Source: an uncultured Pseudomonadales bacterium (lineage in GTDB: Bacteria; Pseudomonadota; Gammaproteobacteria; Pseudomonadales; Azotimanducaceae). From it: DNA of 64,000 nucleotides. The notes under the pieces are model-generated. The model saw only the letters and a list, made by a program, of their open reading frames with translations, was not told the DNA's origin and did no database searches. The stretch covers positions 158,397-222,396 of the forward strand of contig CALKBV010000010.1 of assembly GCA_937775265.1 (NCBI GenBank). Reading direction: 5' to 3'. A program made the position numbers and the translations under genes. Positions 53,415-63,928 of the stretch are shown in pieces; positions within the stretch are counted from its first letter, which is position 1; every line of letters begins with the position of its first letter.

Positions 53415-53510
53415 GTTTTAGTCTCGATCAAGAATCGCAAGCTACCGGATAGCGACCGATTTGTACAGCGATGTGTGAATCACGCGTTACATCTATGTTA
53501 GCGTGGTGGT

Positions 53511-54197
53511 ATGTGCGGCCGATTTAACATCATTGATGATCCACTGACCCAGCTGATTATGGAGGTTGTCGAGGGTGATGTCCCCTGGGCCATGACAACG
53601 GAGTACAACATTGCGCCGACTCAGACGGTGCCTGTGCTTCGGCATTCCGACGAGGAAGGTTGGGACATGCCTTCCATGAGGTGGTGGCTGGTACCTTCCT
53701 GGTCGCCGGAACCCGGTACCAAATACAGCATGTTCAATGCGAAGTCCGAGACTCTGACAACGAGCAGGGCCTATAAAGAGCCCTTCAAAAGGCGCAGGTG
53801 CGTCATTCCTGTGTCGGGTTACTACGAATGGAAAAAAGAGGGTTCCATCAAGGTCCCTTACTACATTGAACCCGCGAGCGAACCGGGCTTTGCTTTCGCC
53901 GGGCTATGGGACAGGTGGCATCGTGGTGACCAGATCATTGAGAGTTGCACAATAGTGACTGCTGCATCACCAGAACCCATGAAAAACATACACCACAGAA
54001 TCCCTGTACATCTGACCGTAGATCAGGCAAGAACCTGGGTAAATCAGCAGACCGAATCATCCCGGCTTCAGGATCTGCTCGTGCCGGAAATCCGAATGGA
54101 GATCCAGGTGACGCCCGTATCGACAATCGTGAATAATGCAAGAAACAAAGATGACCGATGCGTGGAGCCGGTAGGCGAAACTATTAGGATTCACTAG
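53511..54197 (+). CDS. yedK: HMCES/YedK-type abasic-site-crosslinking protein (SRAP)
   Basis: 228 residues of the SRAP family. Starts MCGRFN, with Cys2 the residue that, after Met removal, forms a thiazolidine link with abasic sites in single-stranded DNA. Further SRAP signatures are NIAPTQTVPVL, NAKSETL, RRCVIPVSGYYEWKK and IHHRIPVHL (catalytic His). It shields abasic sites at replication forks. Convergent with a YcaQ-type glycosylase gene. Confidence 0.96.
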   Translation: MCGRFNIIDDPLTQLIMEVVEGDVPWAMTTEYNIAPTQTVPVLRHSDEEGWDMPSMRWWLVPSWSPEPGTKYSMFNAKSETLTTSRAYKEPFKRRRCVIPVSGYYEWKKEGSIKVPYYIEPASEPGFAFAGLWDRWHRGDQIIESCTIVTAASPEPMKNIHHRIPVHLTVDQARTWVNQQTESSRLQDLLVPEIRMEIQVTPVSTIVNNARNKDDRCVEPVGETIRIH

Positions 54198-54452
54198 GTA
54201 AAATTAATTGCGACACCTCACCGAAGCTAACCCTGGGTGGCGAGGACAATTAGGTGCTACTTGATTTCTTGTGTGCGAGGCAGGACGGAGGTTGTCACAA
54301 CAGGCTGCGCCTTTTAGTTGCGACTTACGTGAAAGGTGTCGTCGTCCAGATTGTCCAGTGCGTATCCAGCTTCATCCGGTCCATCTGACAGCCGTGGTGT
54401 TCGATGATATTCAGTGCTGTATTGGGGAATACTGCGCTAGATATGCCCAGGT

Positions 54453-55658
54453 TCATAGTATCCTCTCGACTGCGGCGTTAAGGGGCGCCAAAAGTGCCTT
54501 TGGGGTGGCTCGCTGAAAAGAGAACGAATAGCATTCGTGATCTTTGGCGAACTTCGCAATGCCACTGGCAAGTGCTTGTATGAGTTGGTCTTCAATCTTT
54601 ACATGAGGCTCAAGCGCCAGGTTGTTTACCTGCAACAGATGGTGTTTTCGGTGTGCTTTCGCGTCTAATCGTCCGATAAGGGAATCGCCGTACAGGAGGG
54701 GTAGAGAAAAATAACCATACTTGCGTTTTGCAGCGGGCACATAACATTCGAGTAGGTATTCGAAGTCAAACAGTTCGCGAGTGCGCCTTCTGTTGATCAC
54801 CACGTTATCGAAAGGGGATAGCAGTCTAACGGATTGGCGAGTTGATCTAACGGGGAGCAGACTAAGTAGTTGCTCTGTTGTGTAGCAGGCGCGACCCTGG
54901 ACGTTCACTTCGAGTAGCTGGCCTTCTGAGACCAACGCAGAGAGGGTGGCCCTTAGCGGATCTTTTAAGGTGATTTTGGATAATCTGCGGATGATGGGTT
55001 TGGCATAGCCAACGTCGTATTCGGTGGCTATGCCCAAAGCGTGGACCATGCCCAGCACTATAAACCTTGTCCATTCCTCCAGCGTGGGTTCTGAAGTACT
55101 GATGGATGAAGGAAGAACATTTTCCGTCAGGTCGAATACTTTTTGGAAGCCTTCGCGGCGGGTCACCATTAGTTCGCCAGAGAAAAACAGGTGTTCCAGA
55201 ACCCGTTTCGCCGGTTTCCATTCCCACCAGCCGCCACGTTTCTTACCGCTGGTATCTTCGAAGTCGCGGGACTGCAATGGACCCTCGGCTCGGATTCGAG
55301 CCAGCACCTCGGCCTTGAGCTTGTCGTCACACTGCCTCGTGTTACGAAACCCCTTCATCACCGGTAGCGAGTACCGGAAATCCTTGAAAGGAAGAAATGC
55401 AGCTGCGTGACTCCAGTATTCAAAGACTTCCCGTTCCTGGACGAGTTTCTCAAGATGCGTGGGATTGTAATTGCCCACACGATTATAAAGGACATGCTCG
55501 TGGGCACGATTGATGACAGAGATAGTGTCGATCTGGACGTAAGTCAGGCGTTGGATTGCCTTGTTAGTTGCATTTTTCCCACGTCCGAACTCATTATCCC
55601 GGAGCAAACCTTGTTGCTTGAGGAAGAGCTTTCGGGCATCGCTCTGGGTGAGTTCCAT
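54453..55658 (-). CDS. YcaQ/AlkX-family winged-helix DNA glycosylase
   Basis: 401 residues of the HTH_42 family. The catalytic QxD motif is YVQIDTISV near residue 38, which distinguishes YcaQ-type from the AlkZ-type QxQ. An HEHVLYNRVGNY stretch and a long region of winged helices follow, ending with LLSPFDNVVINRRRTRELFDFEY. These enzymes unhook interstrand crosslinks and N7-alkyl lesions. Lies convergent to the HMCES gene, 255 bp away. Confidence 0.92.
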   Translation of the reverse strand: MELTQSDARKLFLKQQGLLRDNEFGRGKNATNKAIQRLTYVQIDTISVINRAHEHVLYNRVGNYNPTHLEKLVQEREVFEYWSHAAAFLPFKDFRYSLPVMKGFRNTRQCDDKLKAEVLARIRAEGPLQSRDFEDTSGKKRGGWWEWKPAKRVLEHLFFSGELMVTRREGFQKVFDLTENVLPSSISTSEPTLEEWTRFIVLGMVHALGIATEYDVGYAKPIIRRLSKITLKDPLRATLSALVSEGQLLEVNVQGRACYTTEQLLSLLPVRSTRQSVRLLSPFDNVVINRRRTRELFDFEYLLECYVPAAKRKYGYFSLPLLYGDSLIGRLDAKAHRKHHLLQVNNLALEPHVKIEDQLIQALASGIAKFAKDHECYSFSFQRATPKALLAPLNAAVERIL

Positions 55659-55737
55659 GCGGCCAGTTTAGCCGAATGGAGGCGTTGAGTCGCGGCCATG
55701 AAAGGATTGAACATGCTAAACTAGTGTTAGCTGATTA

Positions 55738-57447
55738 ATGAGTGATTGTATGAACCAAAGTATCTTGATTCTTCTTGGATCCCTGCTGATTTTTTCGAGC
55801 AGCGAGGCTGGCGCGGCAAGTCGGGAAGCGGTGTATGGCGAAGGTGCGATGGTGTCTTCTCGTTCAACCCTGGCGTCAACAGTGGGTGTGAAGATCATGA
55901 AGCAGGGCGGCAATGCCATCGATGGTGCGGTTGCTACCGCCTTTGCCTTAGCGGTTACCTATCCTTCCGCAGGAAACATCGGTGGTGGTGGATTCGCTGT
56001 CATCCATTTTGAGGACGGTAAGGTCATCACCCAGGATCATCGGGAAATGGCGCCTGGTGCGGCGCATCGTGATATGTATCTGGACGACAATGGCGATGAA
56101 ATCAAAGGGCTCTCTCGAAGTACCCTGCTGGCAACAGGAGTTCCCGGAAGCGTTGAGGGATTGTTGGGTCTTCTTAGGGACTACGGGACTAATACCAGGC
56201 AGGAAGTCATGGCGCCTGCGATAAAGCTGGCGGAAGAGGGCTTTTTACTTGATACCGACCTCGCGAAACACATCAATACTGCTGGTCAAGCGTTGTTTAA
56301 AAATCCGGCGGCGGTCAAGAAGTTCACGATTGATGGCCGCGCCCTGCAGGCCGGAGATATTTGGAAACAACCTGATCTGGCAAAAACTTTGAGACTTATT
56401 TCAGACAAGGGAAGGGATGGATTCTATGCAGGAGAGACAGCAGACCTGATCGTCCGGGAGATGCAAAAAGGTGGGGGGATTATTTCTCACGATGATCTGG
56501 CTAATTACCGCGCAGTCTACAGGGAGCCTGTTCACACTAACTATAGAGGGTATGACGTCTGGACCATGGGACCACCTTCTTCAGCCGTGTTGGTGCTGCA
56601 AATGCTCAACATGCTCGAACCTTTTGATCTCAAGGCCATGGGCTGGGGTAGTTCAAAGGCGATACACCTGATGATAGAGGCTGAGCGTCGTGCTTACGCT
56701 GATCGTGCAGAGCATCTGGGAGATTCTGATTTTTATGATGTGCCGCTGGACATGTTGGTCGACAAGAAATACGCACAAAGCCGGTTCAGTGATTTTGATA
56801 TAAACAAGGCCTCAAGCAGTGAGGCGATTTTTGCGGGTGCTGCACCGGCGCAGGAAAGTATGGAGACCACGCACTTCTCAGTGATTGATAAGTCTGGTAC
56901 CGCGGTTTCATTTACAACGACGCTGAATAGCTCCTATGGAAACAAGATGGTGGTTCCTGGAACGGGGATTCTGCTCAACAACGAGATGGACGACTTCTCT
57001 ATTAAACCTAACACGGCAAATCAGTTTGACCTTATCGGGCGTGAAGCAAATGCTATCGCGCCTAGAAAACGTATGCTGAGTTCTATGTCACCAACAATTG
57101 TGTCGAAAGACGGTGTGCCCGTTCTGGTAACGGGATCGCCCGGTGGGTCTACTATTATTACGACGACGCTGCAGATTATTTTGAACGTTGTTAGTCATGA
57201 AATGCCACTGGAGGATGCAGTTAGCCTGCCACGCTTTCACCATCAGTGGAAACCTGATCGAATAATTTATGAAAAATATGCCTTCTCTCCCGACACACTA
57301 AGAGCGCTTGAGGAAATGGGGCACGTTGGTTTTTCCGCCTGGCCATATGGTCGTGGAATTGGCGATGCCAACTCGGTGCTAATGAAAGATGGGAAGTTGT
57401 ACGGGGTCAAAGACCCGCGTGCAGACGGAGTGGCGGTCGGGTTCTAA
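55738..57447 (+). CDS. ggt: periplasmic gamma-glutamyltransferase
   Basis: 569 residues with a signal peptide (SILILLGSLLIFSSSEAGAA). N half: MVSSRSTLASTVGVKIMKQGGNAIDGAVA, NIGGGGFAVI; autoprocessing nucleophile at the TTHFSVIDKSGT stretch; C half with GSPGGSTIITTTLQI and MLSSMSPTIV. It degrades external glutathione and gamma-glutamyl peptides. Its stop overlaps the xni start by one base. The cytoplasmic paralogue is at 25832. Confidence 0.95.
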   Translation: MSDCMNQSILILLGSLLIFSSSEAGAASREAVYGEGAMVSSRSTLASTVGVKIMKQGGNAIDGAVATAFALAVTYPSAGNIGGGGFAVIHFEDGKVITQDHREMAPGAAHRDMYLDDNGDEIKGLSRSTLLATGVPGSVEGLLGLLRDYGTNTRQEVMAPAIKLAEEGFLLDTDLAKHINTAGQALFKNPAAVKKFTIDGRALQAGDIWKQPDLAKTLRLISDKGRDGFYAGETADLIVREMQKGGGIISHDDLANYRAVYREPVHTNYRGYDVWTMGPPSSAVLVLQMLNMLEPFDLKAMGWGSSKAIHLMIEAERRAYADRAEHLGDSDFYDVPLDMLVDKKYAQSRFSDFDINKASSSEAIFAGAAPAQESMETTHFSVIDKSGTAVSFTTTLNSSYGNKMVVPGTGILLNNEMDDFSIKPNTANQFDLIGREANAIAPRKRMLSSMSPTIVSKDGVPVLVTGSPGGSTIITTTLQIILNVVSHEMPLEDAVSLPRFHHQWKPDRIIYEKYAFSPDTLRALEEMGHVGFSAWPYGRGIGDANSVLMKDGKLYGVKDPRADGVAVGF

Positions 57448-58235
57448 TGTCTATTCGTTTCCTTGTTATTGATGGTTTTAACCTGATCCGCCGAATTTAT
57501 GAGGCGAGAATACACAAGGAAAAGCCTCAGGGTGAATCGAGCAATGTTTCCGCAGAGGACATGAAGCAGGTGATAGAGGCTACAAAGTCCTCGTTGGCCC
57601 GGGCACTCAAGGCGCACCAACCTACTCATGCAGCCGTGGTTATGGAGCACCATGACAAGACATGGCGACACCTTCTTTATCCCGAATACAAAGCGAACCG
57701 GTCTGAAACACCACCTATGCTACTGAGCAAGCTCCCAGAGTTTGCCGCTGCTTTTGCGGAGCTTGGCGTCCAGAGTTTTGGCATCGATAGTTATGAGGCC
57801 GACGATGTGGTCGCGACATTGGCGACAGTTGTTGCCGCTAACAATGGCGGGGTTGTTATTCTCTCAACAGATAAAATCTATCTGCAACTAGTGAATGATA
57901 AAGTGATTGTTTATGATCATTTCGCCAACAAACGGTGTGATCGGGTTTATATAGAAGAGAAATATGGCATCGTCCAAGAGCAATATATTGACTATTTGGC
58001 ACTAGTCGGGGCCAACAGCAATAACATTAAGGGTGTGCAGGGGATTGGCCCGAAGTCAGCTGTAACCATGTTGTCTGAACATGCTTCACTGGATCACATT
58101 CTGTCCGCACAGCCAGCGAGTACGATGTTGAAAAAAGTTAGTGCAGGTAGTTCAAATGCACTCAGATCAAGACAGTTAGTGACCTTGAAAACCGATGTTG
58201 AATTGGGCCAAAACCTCAAATCATTCCGCTTGTAG
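57447..58235 (+). CDS. xni: Xni/ExoIX-like flap endonuclease
   Basis: 262 residues of the 5'-3' exonuclease N-domain family without a polymerase. Acidic metal residues lie in IDGFNLI, SYEADDVVATL and LSTDKIYLQL. The helix-hairpin-helix region is NNIKGVQGIGPKSAVTML, with NNN-like SNN in place of SDN. Acts on flap structures in replication and repair. It overlaps ggt and is followed by the mutase after 38 bp. Confidence 0.9.
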   Translation: MSIRFLVIDGFNLIRRIYEARIHKEKPQGESSNVSAEDMKQVIEATKSSLARALKAHQPTHAAVVMEHHDKTWRHLLYPEYKANRSETPPMLLSKLPEFAAAFAELGVQSFGIDSYEADDVVATLATVVAANNGGVVILSTDKIYLQLVNDKVIVYDHFANKRCDRVYIEEKYGIVQEQYIDYLALVGANSNNIKGVQGIGPKSAVTMLSEHASLDHILSAQPASTMLKKVSAGSSNALRSRQLVTLKTDVELGQNLKSFRL

Positions 58236-58273
58236 AATTCACTAAAGACTAAAATGCCAAAGAAGGAATTTTT

Positions 58274-59635
58274 GTGTCGCTTAATGTAGCCGGTTTTAAA
58301 GCGTACGACGTCCGTGGACGAGTACCAGATGAATTAAATGAAGAGATTGCGTCTGCGATCGGCCGAGCCTACGCCGAAAGAATAAAGCCAAAGCATGTCG
58401 TCGTAGGACACGACATTCGTTTGTCCAGCCCCTCGATCACGGAAGCGCTAATCCAGGGGTTACGGGAGAGCGGCGTCGACGTGTCCTTTATAGGTACTTG
58501 TGGAACAGAGGAGATCTACTTCGCCACCGATCACTATGGTTTTGATGGTGGTATTGTCGTTACTGCAAGCCATAACCCAAAAGACTACAACGGGATGAAA
58601 ATGGTACATGCGGGCTCGAGACCCGTGAGCAGTGATTCAGGCTTAACGGACATTCGTGATCTTGTGGCGGCTAATCAGTTTAGACAGCCAGTTGCCTCTG
58701 GCAAGCTTAAGACGCTTGATCATCGGGCGGACTACATTGAAAGACTGCTTTCCTATGTTGATGCTTCTAGTCTTTTGCCCCTGAAGGTTGTGGCGAACCC
58801 CGGGAACGGCGGCGCAGGGTTGGTGATGAATGAGCTCTCGGCAAGATTACCCATTACACTGTTGCCAATTCAATTTGACCCGGATGGCAACTTTCCTAAT
58901 GGGGTTCCAAACCCTCTTTTACCTCAAAATCGTGCACCTACCATTGATGCTATCAAGGTAAATGAAGCGGATATAGGTATCGCTTGGGATGGAGATTTCG
59001 ATCGCTGTTTCCTGTTTGATGAAAATGGTCGCTTCATTGAAGGCTATTACATTGTTGGCCTGCTGGCTCAGGCATTTCTCGAAAGGTCACCCGGTGAAGG
59101 AATTGTCCATGATCCCCGGTTAACCTGGAACACGACCGATGTGGTTAGTGCCGCTGGCGGCAGGGCGATAATGAGCAAAGCTGGCCATGCTTTTATCAAG
59201 GAGAAGATGCGGGAGGAAGACGCAATCTATGGTGGCGAAATGAGTGCCCATCATTATTTCAGGGACTTTTCTTATTGTGACAGCGGCATGATTCCGTGGC
59301 TGCTCGTGATTGATCTGATGTCAAGAAAACAGAAAAAACTTAGCGAACTGGTTGATGAACGTATGTTGATGTATCCGGTTTCAGGGGAGATCAATCGCAA
59401 AATTGAAGATACCACTGCGCTAATGAAGTTGGTTGAGAAAACCTATGGTGCAGGCGCGTTGGCGGTCGACAAAACCGATGGTCTCAGTTTTGAATTTAGT
59501 ACATGGCGATTCAATATCCGTTCGTCCAATACAGAACCCGTTGTCCGTCTTAACGTTGAATCGAGGGGGAGCAAAGAGTTGATGCAGGAAAAGACCGGTG
59601 AATTACTCGACCTGATGGGGGGCGAACCTGCATGA
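58274..59635 (+). CDS. manB: phosphomannomutase/phosphoglucomutase
   Basis: 453 residues from GTG 58274, with AAGAAGGA upstream. Alpha-D-phosphohexomutase signatures: [14 protein letters not shown], active-site Ser loop [13 protein letters not shown], metal loop [11 protein letters not shown], sugar loop [10 protein letters not shown], and phosphate loop [14 protein letters not shown]. Interconverts mannose- or glucose-6-phosphate and -1-phosphate, for polysaccharide precursor synthesis. The next gene starts four bases before its stop. Confidence 0.95.
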   Translation: MSLNVAGFKAYDVRGRVPDELNEEIASAIGRAYAERIKPKHVVVGHDIRLSSPSITEALIQGLRESGVDVSFIGTCGTEEIYFATDHYGFDGGIVVTASHNPKDYNGMKMVHAGSRPVSSDSGLTDIRDLVAANQFRQPVASGKLKTLDHRADYIERLLSYVDASSLLPLKVVANPGNGGAGLVMNELSARLPITLLPIQFDPDGNFPNGVPNPLLPQNRAPTIDAIKVNEADIGIAWDGDFDRCFLFDENGRFIEGYYIVGLLAQAFLERSPGEGIVHDPRLTWNTTDVVSAAGGRAIMSKAGHAFIKEKMREEDAIYGGEMSAHHYFRDFSYCDSGMIPWLLVIDLMSRKQKKLSELVDERMLMYPVSGEINRKIEDTTALMKLVEKTYGAGALAVDKTDGLSFEFSTWRFNIRSSNTEPVVRLNVESRGSKELMQEKTGELLDLMGGEPA

Positions 59636-60510
59636 CGAGCCTGATCGCTAATGGCATCCAGCTTGAGTTTGAAGAAAGAGGTAGTACTATCGATCCAGCC
59701 ATCGTTCTGGTTCGAGGTCTGGGTACCCAACTCATCGACTGGCCAGAGGCATTCCTGTCAGGATTGGTGTCTGCAGGTTTTCGGGTAATCGTGTTTGATA
59801 ACCGGGATGTTGGCTTGAGCCAAAAGTTCTTGGGTTTACCTAACATTGGCAATGTCGCCAACAAGACAGAAACAGCACCGTACACGATCAATGATATGGC
59901 AAATGACATTGTCGGGTTGATGGATAGTCTTGGCATTGATCGTGCCCACCTGTTTGCTATTTCCATGGGTGGAATGATTGGTCAGGTGCTTGCAGCGACC
60001 CAGGGTCACCGTCTTCGCAGTTTCTTCTCTGTGATGTCGAGCTCTTCCCGAAAGGGGCTTCCCGCGGCGACGCCAGAAGCTGCCGCGACCCTGGTGGCAG
60101 AAACCGACCCTGAAGCTGGAGATGAAGGTATTATCGCTGCAACTGCAGAAGGGTTGAGAGTTTGCGGCTCGCCGGGATATCCCTTAACGGAAGCGGAAAG
60201 AGACCGGATTGCGAGGAACCGTCACAAAAGAGACTACACACCAAATGGTGTGGTGCGTCAAATGGCTGCGATTGTTGCGGGTGGCAACAGGATAGAACTG
60301 CTGGAGTCCATTAAGGTACCGACGATGGTGATTCATGGTGCGGATGACCCCTTAATTCCACTGGCCGCAGGAAAAGACACGGCTGAGACGATCCCCGGTG
60401 CACATTTTGAAGTTATACAGGGCATGGGGCATGATCTGCCCGAAGGCCTTGTTACCGTCCTGGTTGAACTCGTCATGCAGTTCACGGGATCATTGGAGAA
60501 ACCCTTATGA
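59632..60510 (+). CDS. alpha/beta hydrolase
   Basis: 292 residues. The nucleophile elbow is AISMGGMIG; a catalytic Asp lies in [10 protein letters not shown] and the His in GMGHDLPEG. The oxyanion region is LVRGLGTQL. It resembles the haloalkane dehalogenase/epoxide hydrolase-like group of peroxidase-type esterases. ATGA overlap with the mutase; the DjlA-like gene overlaps its stop, so three genes are coupled. Confidence 0.92.
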   Translation: MTSLIANGIQLEFEERGSTIDPAIVLVRGLGTQLIDWPEAFLSGLVSAGFRVIVFDNRDVGLSQKFLGLPNIGNVANKTETAPYTINDMANDIVGLMDSLGIDRAHLFAISMGGMIGQVLAATQGHRLRSFFSVMSSSSRKGLPAATPEAAATLVAETDPEAGDEGIIAATAEGLRVCGSPGYPLTEAERDRIARNRHKRDYTPNGVVRQMAAIVAGGNRIELLESIKVPTMVIHGADDPLIPLAAGKDTAETIPGAHFEVIQGMGHDLPEGLVTVLVELVMQFTGSLEKPL

Positions 60511-61235
60511 GTTGGATGGGAAAAATGCTTGGCGGTGGTATCGGGTTTGTGGTGGGCGGCCCGATAGGTGCCGTTCTGGGTGCTGTCCTTGGTCACCACA
60601 CGATGGATAGTGGTAAGTCCCTCGACCAGGACGAGGAGCGTCACGGGATCTTTTTTGTGACGACTTTTTCGATGCTTGGCAAGCTAAGCAAGGCAGATGG
60701 ACAGGTTTCCTCCGAGGAGATCGAAGTGGTTGAGCGGGTGATGACAGATAGCCTGCGCTTGCCGCTCCAGGCTCGCCAGTTCGCTATAAAAATATTCAAC
60801 GCTGGAAAAGATTCACGCGAGACTTTCGAGGATTATGCCCGGCAGTTTTACGGGGCCTTTCACCACCACCCAGAAGTGCTCGTTTCGTTGGTTGATCTTC
60901 TGCTTCGTGTTTCACACGCCGACGGGGTATTACATCCTGCTGAAGACCGGTTAATAGAGCAGGCGGTGGATATTTTCGGGATCAGGCAGGAATATCAACA
61001 AATCAAGGCGCGCTATTCGAGTACCAATGACCTGGATAAATGCTATGCAACACTGGGCGCGAATCATGGAGAAACCTTAAGGGATATTAAAAAGAAATAT
61101 CGCCGCTTAGCCATGGAGTTCCATCCTGACAGGGTCCAGTCGAATGGAGTCGCGCCCGAGCTGGCATTGTTGGCCGAAGAACGTTTTAAAGAGATCCAGC
61201 ATGCCTTCGATGTAGTGGAAAAACACCTCGCCTAA
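60507..61235 (+). CDS. djlA: DjlA-like TerB-DnaJ co-chaperone
   Basis: 242 residues. The N-terminus has glycine-zipper-like hydrophobic stretches (GGGIGFVVGGPIGAVLGAVLG) that could insert in the inner membrane. A TerB domain follows at ~50-165 (LSKADGQVSSEEIEVVE, VSHADGVLHPAEDRLI). The C-terminal J domain has LRDIKKKYRRLAMEFHPD with the HPD near residue ~211, which stimulates DnaK. E. coli DjlA has the same order. End of the plus-strand run. Confidence 0.93.
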   Translation: MSWMGKMLGGGIGFVVGGPIGAVLGAVLGHHTMDSGKSLDQDEERHGIFFVTTFSMLGKLSKADGQVSSEEIEVVERVMTDSLRLPLQARQFAIKIFNAGKDSRETFEDYARQFYGAFHHHPEVLVSLVDLLLRVSHADGVLHPAEDRLIEQAVDIFGIRQEYQQIKARYSSTNDLDKCYATLGANHGETLRDIKKKYRRLAMEFHPDRVQSNGVAPELALLAEERFKEIQHAFDVVEKHLA

Positions 61236-61424
61236 CGATCCACACCAATGCCGCTGGCATTTGCATTTAATCACGCAGGTCCTACTCGAAGTTTTCGGGC
61301 CGGCCAAAAAACTCGATCTCTCAAGTGCCGAGTGGTTTTGGGTTGAAGGCGGGATTTAAGAACGCGTGGCAAATGGCCGATGTTTCGTTGACTAGATCCC
61401 GAGTCCGATAGTGTGGTCTGCAGG

Positions 61425-63665
61425 TTAAGTGTCGCGGGACTGCTTAAGGCCTGCGGCGGTTCTTTCTTCCAGACTGATTAGATCAAGCAGGATGTGACCA
61501 CTTTCCACCAGGTAAGGGTCCGGGCTTGATTCTTCCTCCTCTGGTTCTTCGCGAGCATCATCCGCCCCTGCAACGGGGATTGCTGAGTTGGAACCGGCTA
61601 TTTCGCTATTGGACGCCGGCTCTGCTGTTTCACTTTCGCCGGTCGTAGGTACGCTGGCAGGGCTCGCAGCAGATGCGTCATTGCTGGCAATGGTTGGTTC
61701 TTCTTCGTCCAGTTCATCCAGGCTTGCAATGGGTTCCTGGCCAAGCGCCACGCGTTTCTTATTTTCCAATGCTAGCCAAAAATTTTCACGGTCAGACTTT
61801 TCTTGTAACCTTTGCTCCTCGTTGAGGCTGATGGTGTCATCTTCGTTGCGCGTTTTTCGATAAGCGAACGCTTCCGTCAGGTAGTTGAACTCGGGGTTAT
61901 CTGAGACACGTTCATCGTGTAAAGACCTCAGTTCGGCTACCAGGTGATTGATCGAATGCTTTCGACGATAGTTCGTCGCCGTAATTTTGTCCCAGGGAAG
62001 GGGGCCATCCAGAGTACTTTCGCCAATGGATTCGGGGTCGTAGCTCGAAGGGTATTTAATGTCAGGAATGATGCCTTTTTCCTGGGTGCTTTCGCCGGAA
62101 ATTCGATAAAATTTTGCCTGGGTGAGTTTTAACTGCCCTCGGTTCAATGGCAGCAGCGATTGGACTGTGCCTTTACCAAAGGTCTGGCTGCCAATAATAA
62201 TGCCACGTTCATAGTCCTGTATGGCGCCTGCAAAAATCTCTGAGGCGGAGGCGCTCAGCCTGTTAACAAGGACGGCGAGCGGGCCGTCGTAAATAATACT
62301 GATATCCCGGTCGTCAAGGATATCCACGCGATTGCTTTTACTTCTTATCTGTACGGTAGGCCCACGGTCAATGAACAGACCGGTGAGCAATTTAGCTTCC
62401 TGCAAGGAGCCACCACCATTATTTCTAAGATCAATCACAATGCCGTCTACGTCCTGGGCCAGCAGGTCACGAATCAGTTTCTTCACATCCCGCGTGGTGC
62501 TTTTGTAATTACGATCACCCTTCTGAAGCGCCTGAAAATCAATGTAAAACGTAGGAATCGATACGACGCCTATTTTACGCGGGGCACCAAACTGTTCTAG
62601 TTCGATGACCTCCGATTGGGCGCTTTGCTCTTCCAGTTCAACCTTGCTTCTAACAATGCTGATAATCCTTGGGTCCGCATCACCTTCGCTGGCGGGGATG
62701 ATATCCAGGCGGACGACAGTATCTGTTCGGCCACGGATGAGCTGGACGACTTCGTCCAGGCGCCAGCCGATGACGTCAACCATTTCACCATCCGTGCCCT
62801 GACCAACTCCGACAATCTTGTCGTTGGGTTTGAGGATGCCTGCTTTATCAGCCGGGCCGGCAGTGACCAAAGAGACGACCTTAGTGTATTCGTCTTCCAG
62901 TTGCAGTACTGCGCCGATACCTTCAAGGGACAGGCTCATATTGATGTTGAAATTTTCCGAGGTTCTCGGTGAAAAATACTGTGTGTGAGGGTCATAGGTT
63001 TTGGTGAACGAATTCATATAGAGCTGGTATACGTCTTCGTTATTCGTTTGCCTGGAGCGTGTCAGACGATTTGAAAACCTTTTGTGCAATAGCTCCTGGA
63101 TCTTTTCGGGTTTCTTGTCGGTCAACTTAAGATTAAGGACGGCGTCCTTAACTCGTTTTCGCCAGAGGTCATCCAATTGCTTTTCTGTCTGGGCCCAGGG
63201 GGTTTTCTCTCTATCAATTAAAAGATCTTCCGGTATCGTAAAATCGAAACGCTCGAGACCTTCGTCAAGTATGGCAAGAACCTTTTCGAATCGGGTAGTG
63301 ACTCTCTCGTGGTACCGATTGAAGATATCAAAAGCCGGCGACAGGTTGCCGCGTTTGAGGGCATCATCCATTTTATAGCGATACTGCTCGAATTCATCGA
63401 TATCCCTCTGCAGGAAATAACTTCTACTTGGATCCAGGTCTCCTATGTAGGCATCGAATATTCTTGATGACAGTTCATCATTCAGTGCGGCCGGCACGTA
63501 ATGGCGAGATGACAGTGCATCGACAATGTTCTGAGTCGTGGTCGCATGGATGGGTAAGGGGGCTAATGCCTCTGTACCGGTTTCTTTGACGGTAGCCAGT
63601 GACGGCATGGCTATGACGGCGCACGTAATGGATCCAGCCAGTAGCAACTTTGATAGATTTTTCAT
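61425..63665 (-). CDS. prc: tail-specific protease Prc
   Basis: 746 residues. Signal peptide to ~25; N-terminal helical domain (~40-240); PDZ (~250-330); S41 peptidase core. The Ser-Lys dyad is Ser473 in RLSASASE and Lys498 in FGKGTVQ, 25 residues apart as in E. coli Prc. DUF3340-type C domain follows. The last ~90 residues are an acidic, Ser/Ala/Pro/Glu-rich extension not in E. coli. It degrades ssrA-tagged and misfolded periplasmic proteins and trims penicillin-binding protein 3. Confidence 0.95.
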   Translation of the reverse strand: MKNLSKLLLAGSITCAVIAMPSLATVKETGTEALAPLPIHATTTQNIVDALSSRHYVPAALNDELSSRIFDAYIGDLDPSRSYFLQRDIDEFEQYRYKMDDALKRGNLSPAFDIFNRYHERVTTRFEKVLAILDEGLERFDFTIPEDLLIDREKTPWAQTEKQLDDLWRKRVKDAVLNLKLTDKKPEKIQELLHKRFSNRLTRSRQTNNEDVYQLYMNSFTKTYDPHTQYFSPRTSENFNINMSLSLEGIGAVLQLEDEYTKVVSLVTAGPADKAGILKPNDKIVGVGQGTDGEMVDVIGWRLDEVVQLIRGRTDTVVRLDIIPASEGDADPRIISIVRSKVELEEQSAQSEVIELEQFGAPRKIGVVSIPTFYIDFQALQKGDRNYKSTTRDVKKLIRDLLAQDVDGIVIDLRNNGGGSLQEAKLLTGLFIDRGPTVQIRSKSNRVDILDDRDISIIYDGPLAVLVNRLSASASEIFAGAIQDYERGIIIGSQTFGKGTVQSLLPLNRGQLKLTQAKFYRISGESTQEKGIIPDIKYPSSYDPESIGESTLDGPLPWDKITATNYRRKHSINHLVAELRSLHDERVSDNPEFNYLTEAFAYRKTRNEDDTISLNEEQRLQEKSDRENFWLALENKKRVALGQEPIASLDELDEEEPTIASNDASAASPASVPTTGESETAEPASNSEIAGSNSAIPVAGADDAREEPEEEESSPDPYLVESGHILLDLISLEERTAAGLKQSRDT

Positions 63666-63928
63666 TAATAACGGCTCTTATAAAATTCACAACACAGAAA
63701 ACGGATAAGACTTAGTGTGCCGACAGTAGCTTTAGTTCACACAGTTCACCGAGCAGGCAGCCGTTTGGCCAGCTTCTCTCTGGTAGTTTAGGGTCCAAGC
63801 ACACTTGGTATCAAGCGGTTAGCAGTAGATGTACCGTGTTTCCCGGATAAAATAACCGATACGGGGCCGAATGGCAGGAATTATGTCATAATTCTTGCTT
63901 CTTTCACGCCTGTCGAGTCAGCTTCCTG

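Noticed and set aside
54271..54516. 81-residue plus-strand ORF between HMCES and YcaQ
   Set aside because: Overlaps the YcaQ gene on the other strand and looks like a chance reading frame.
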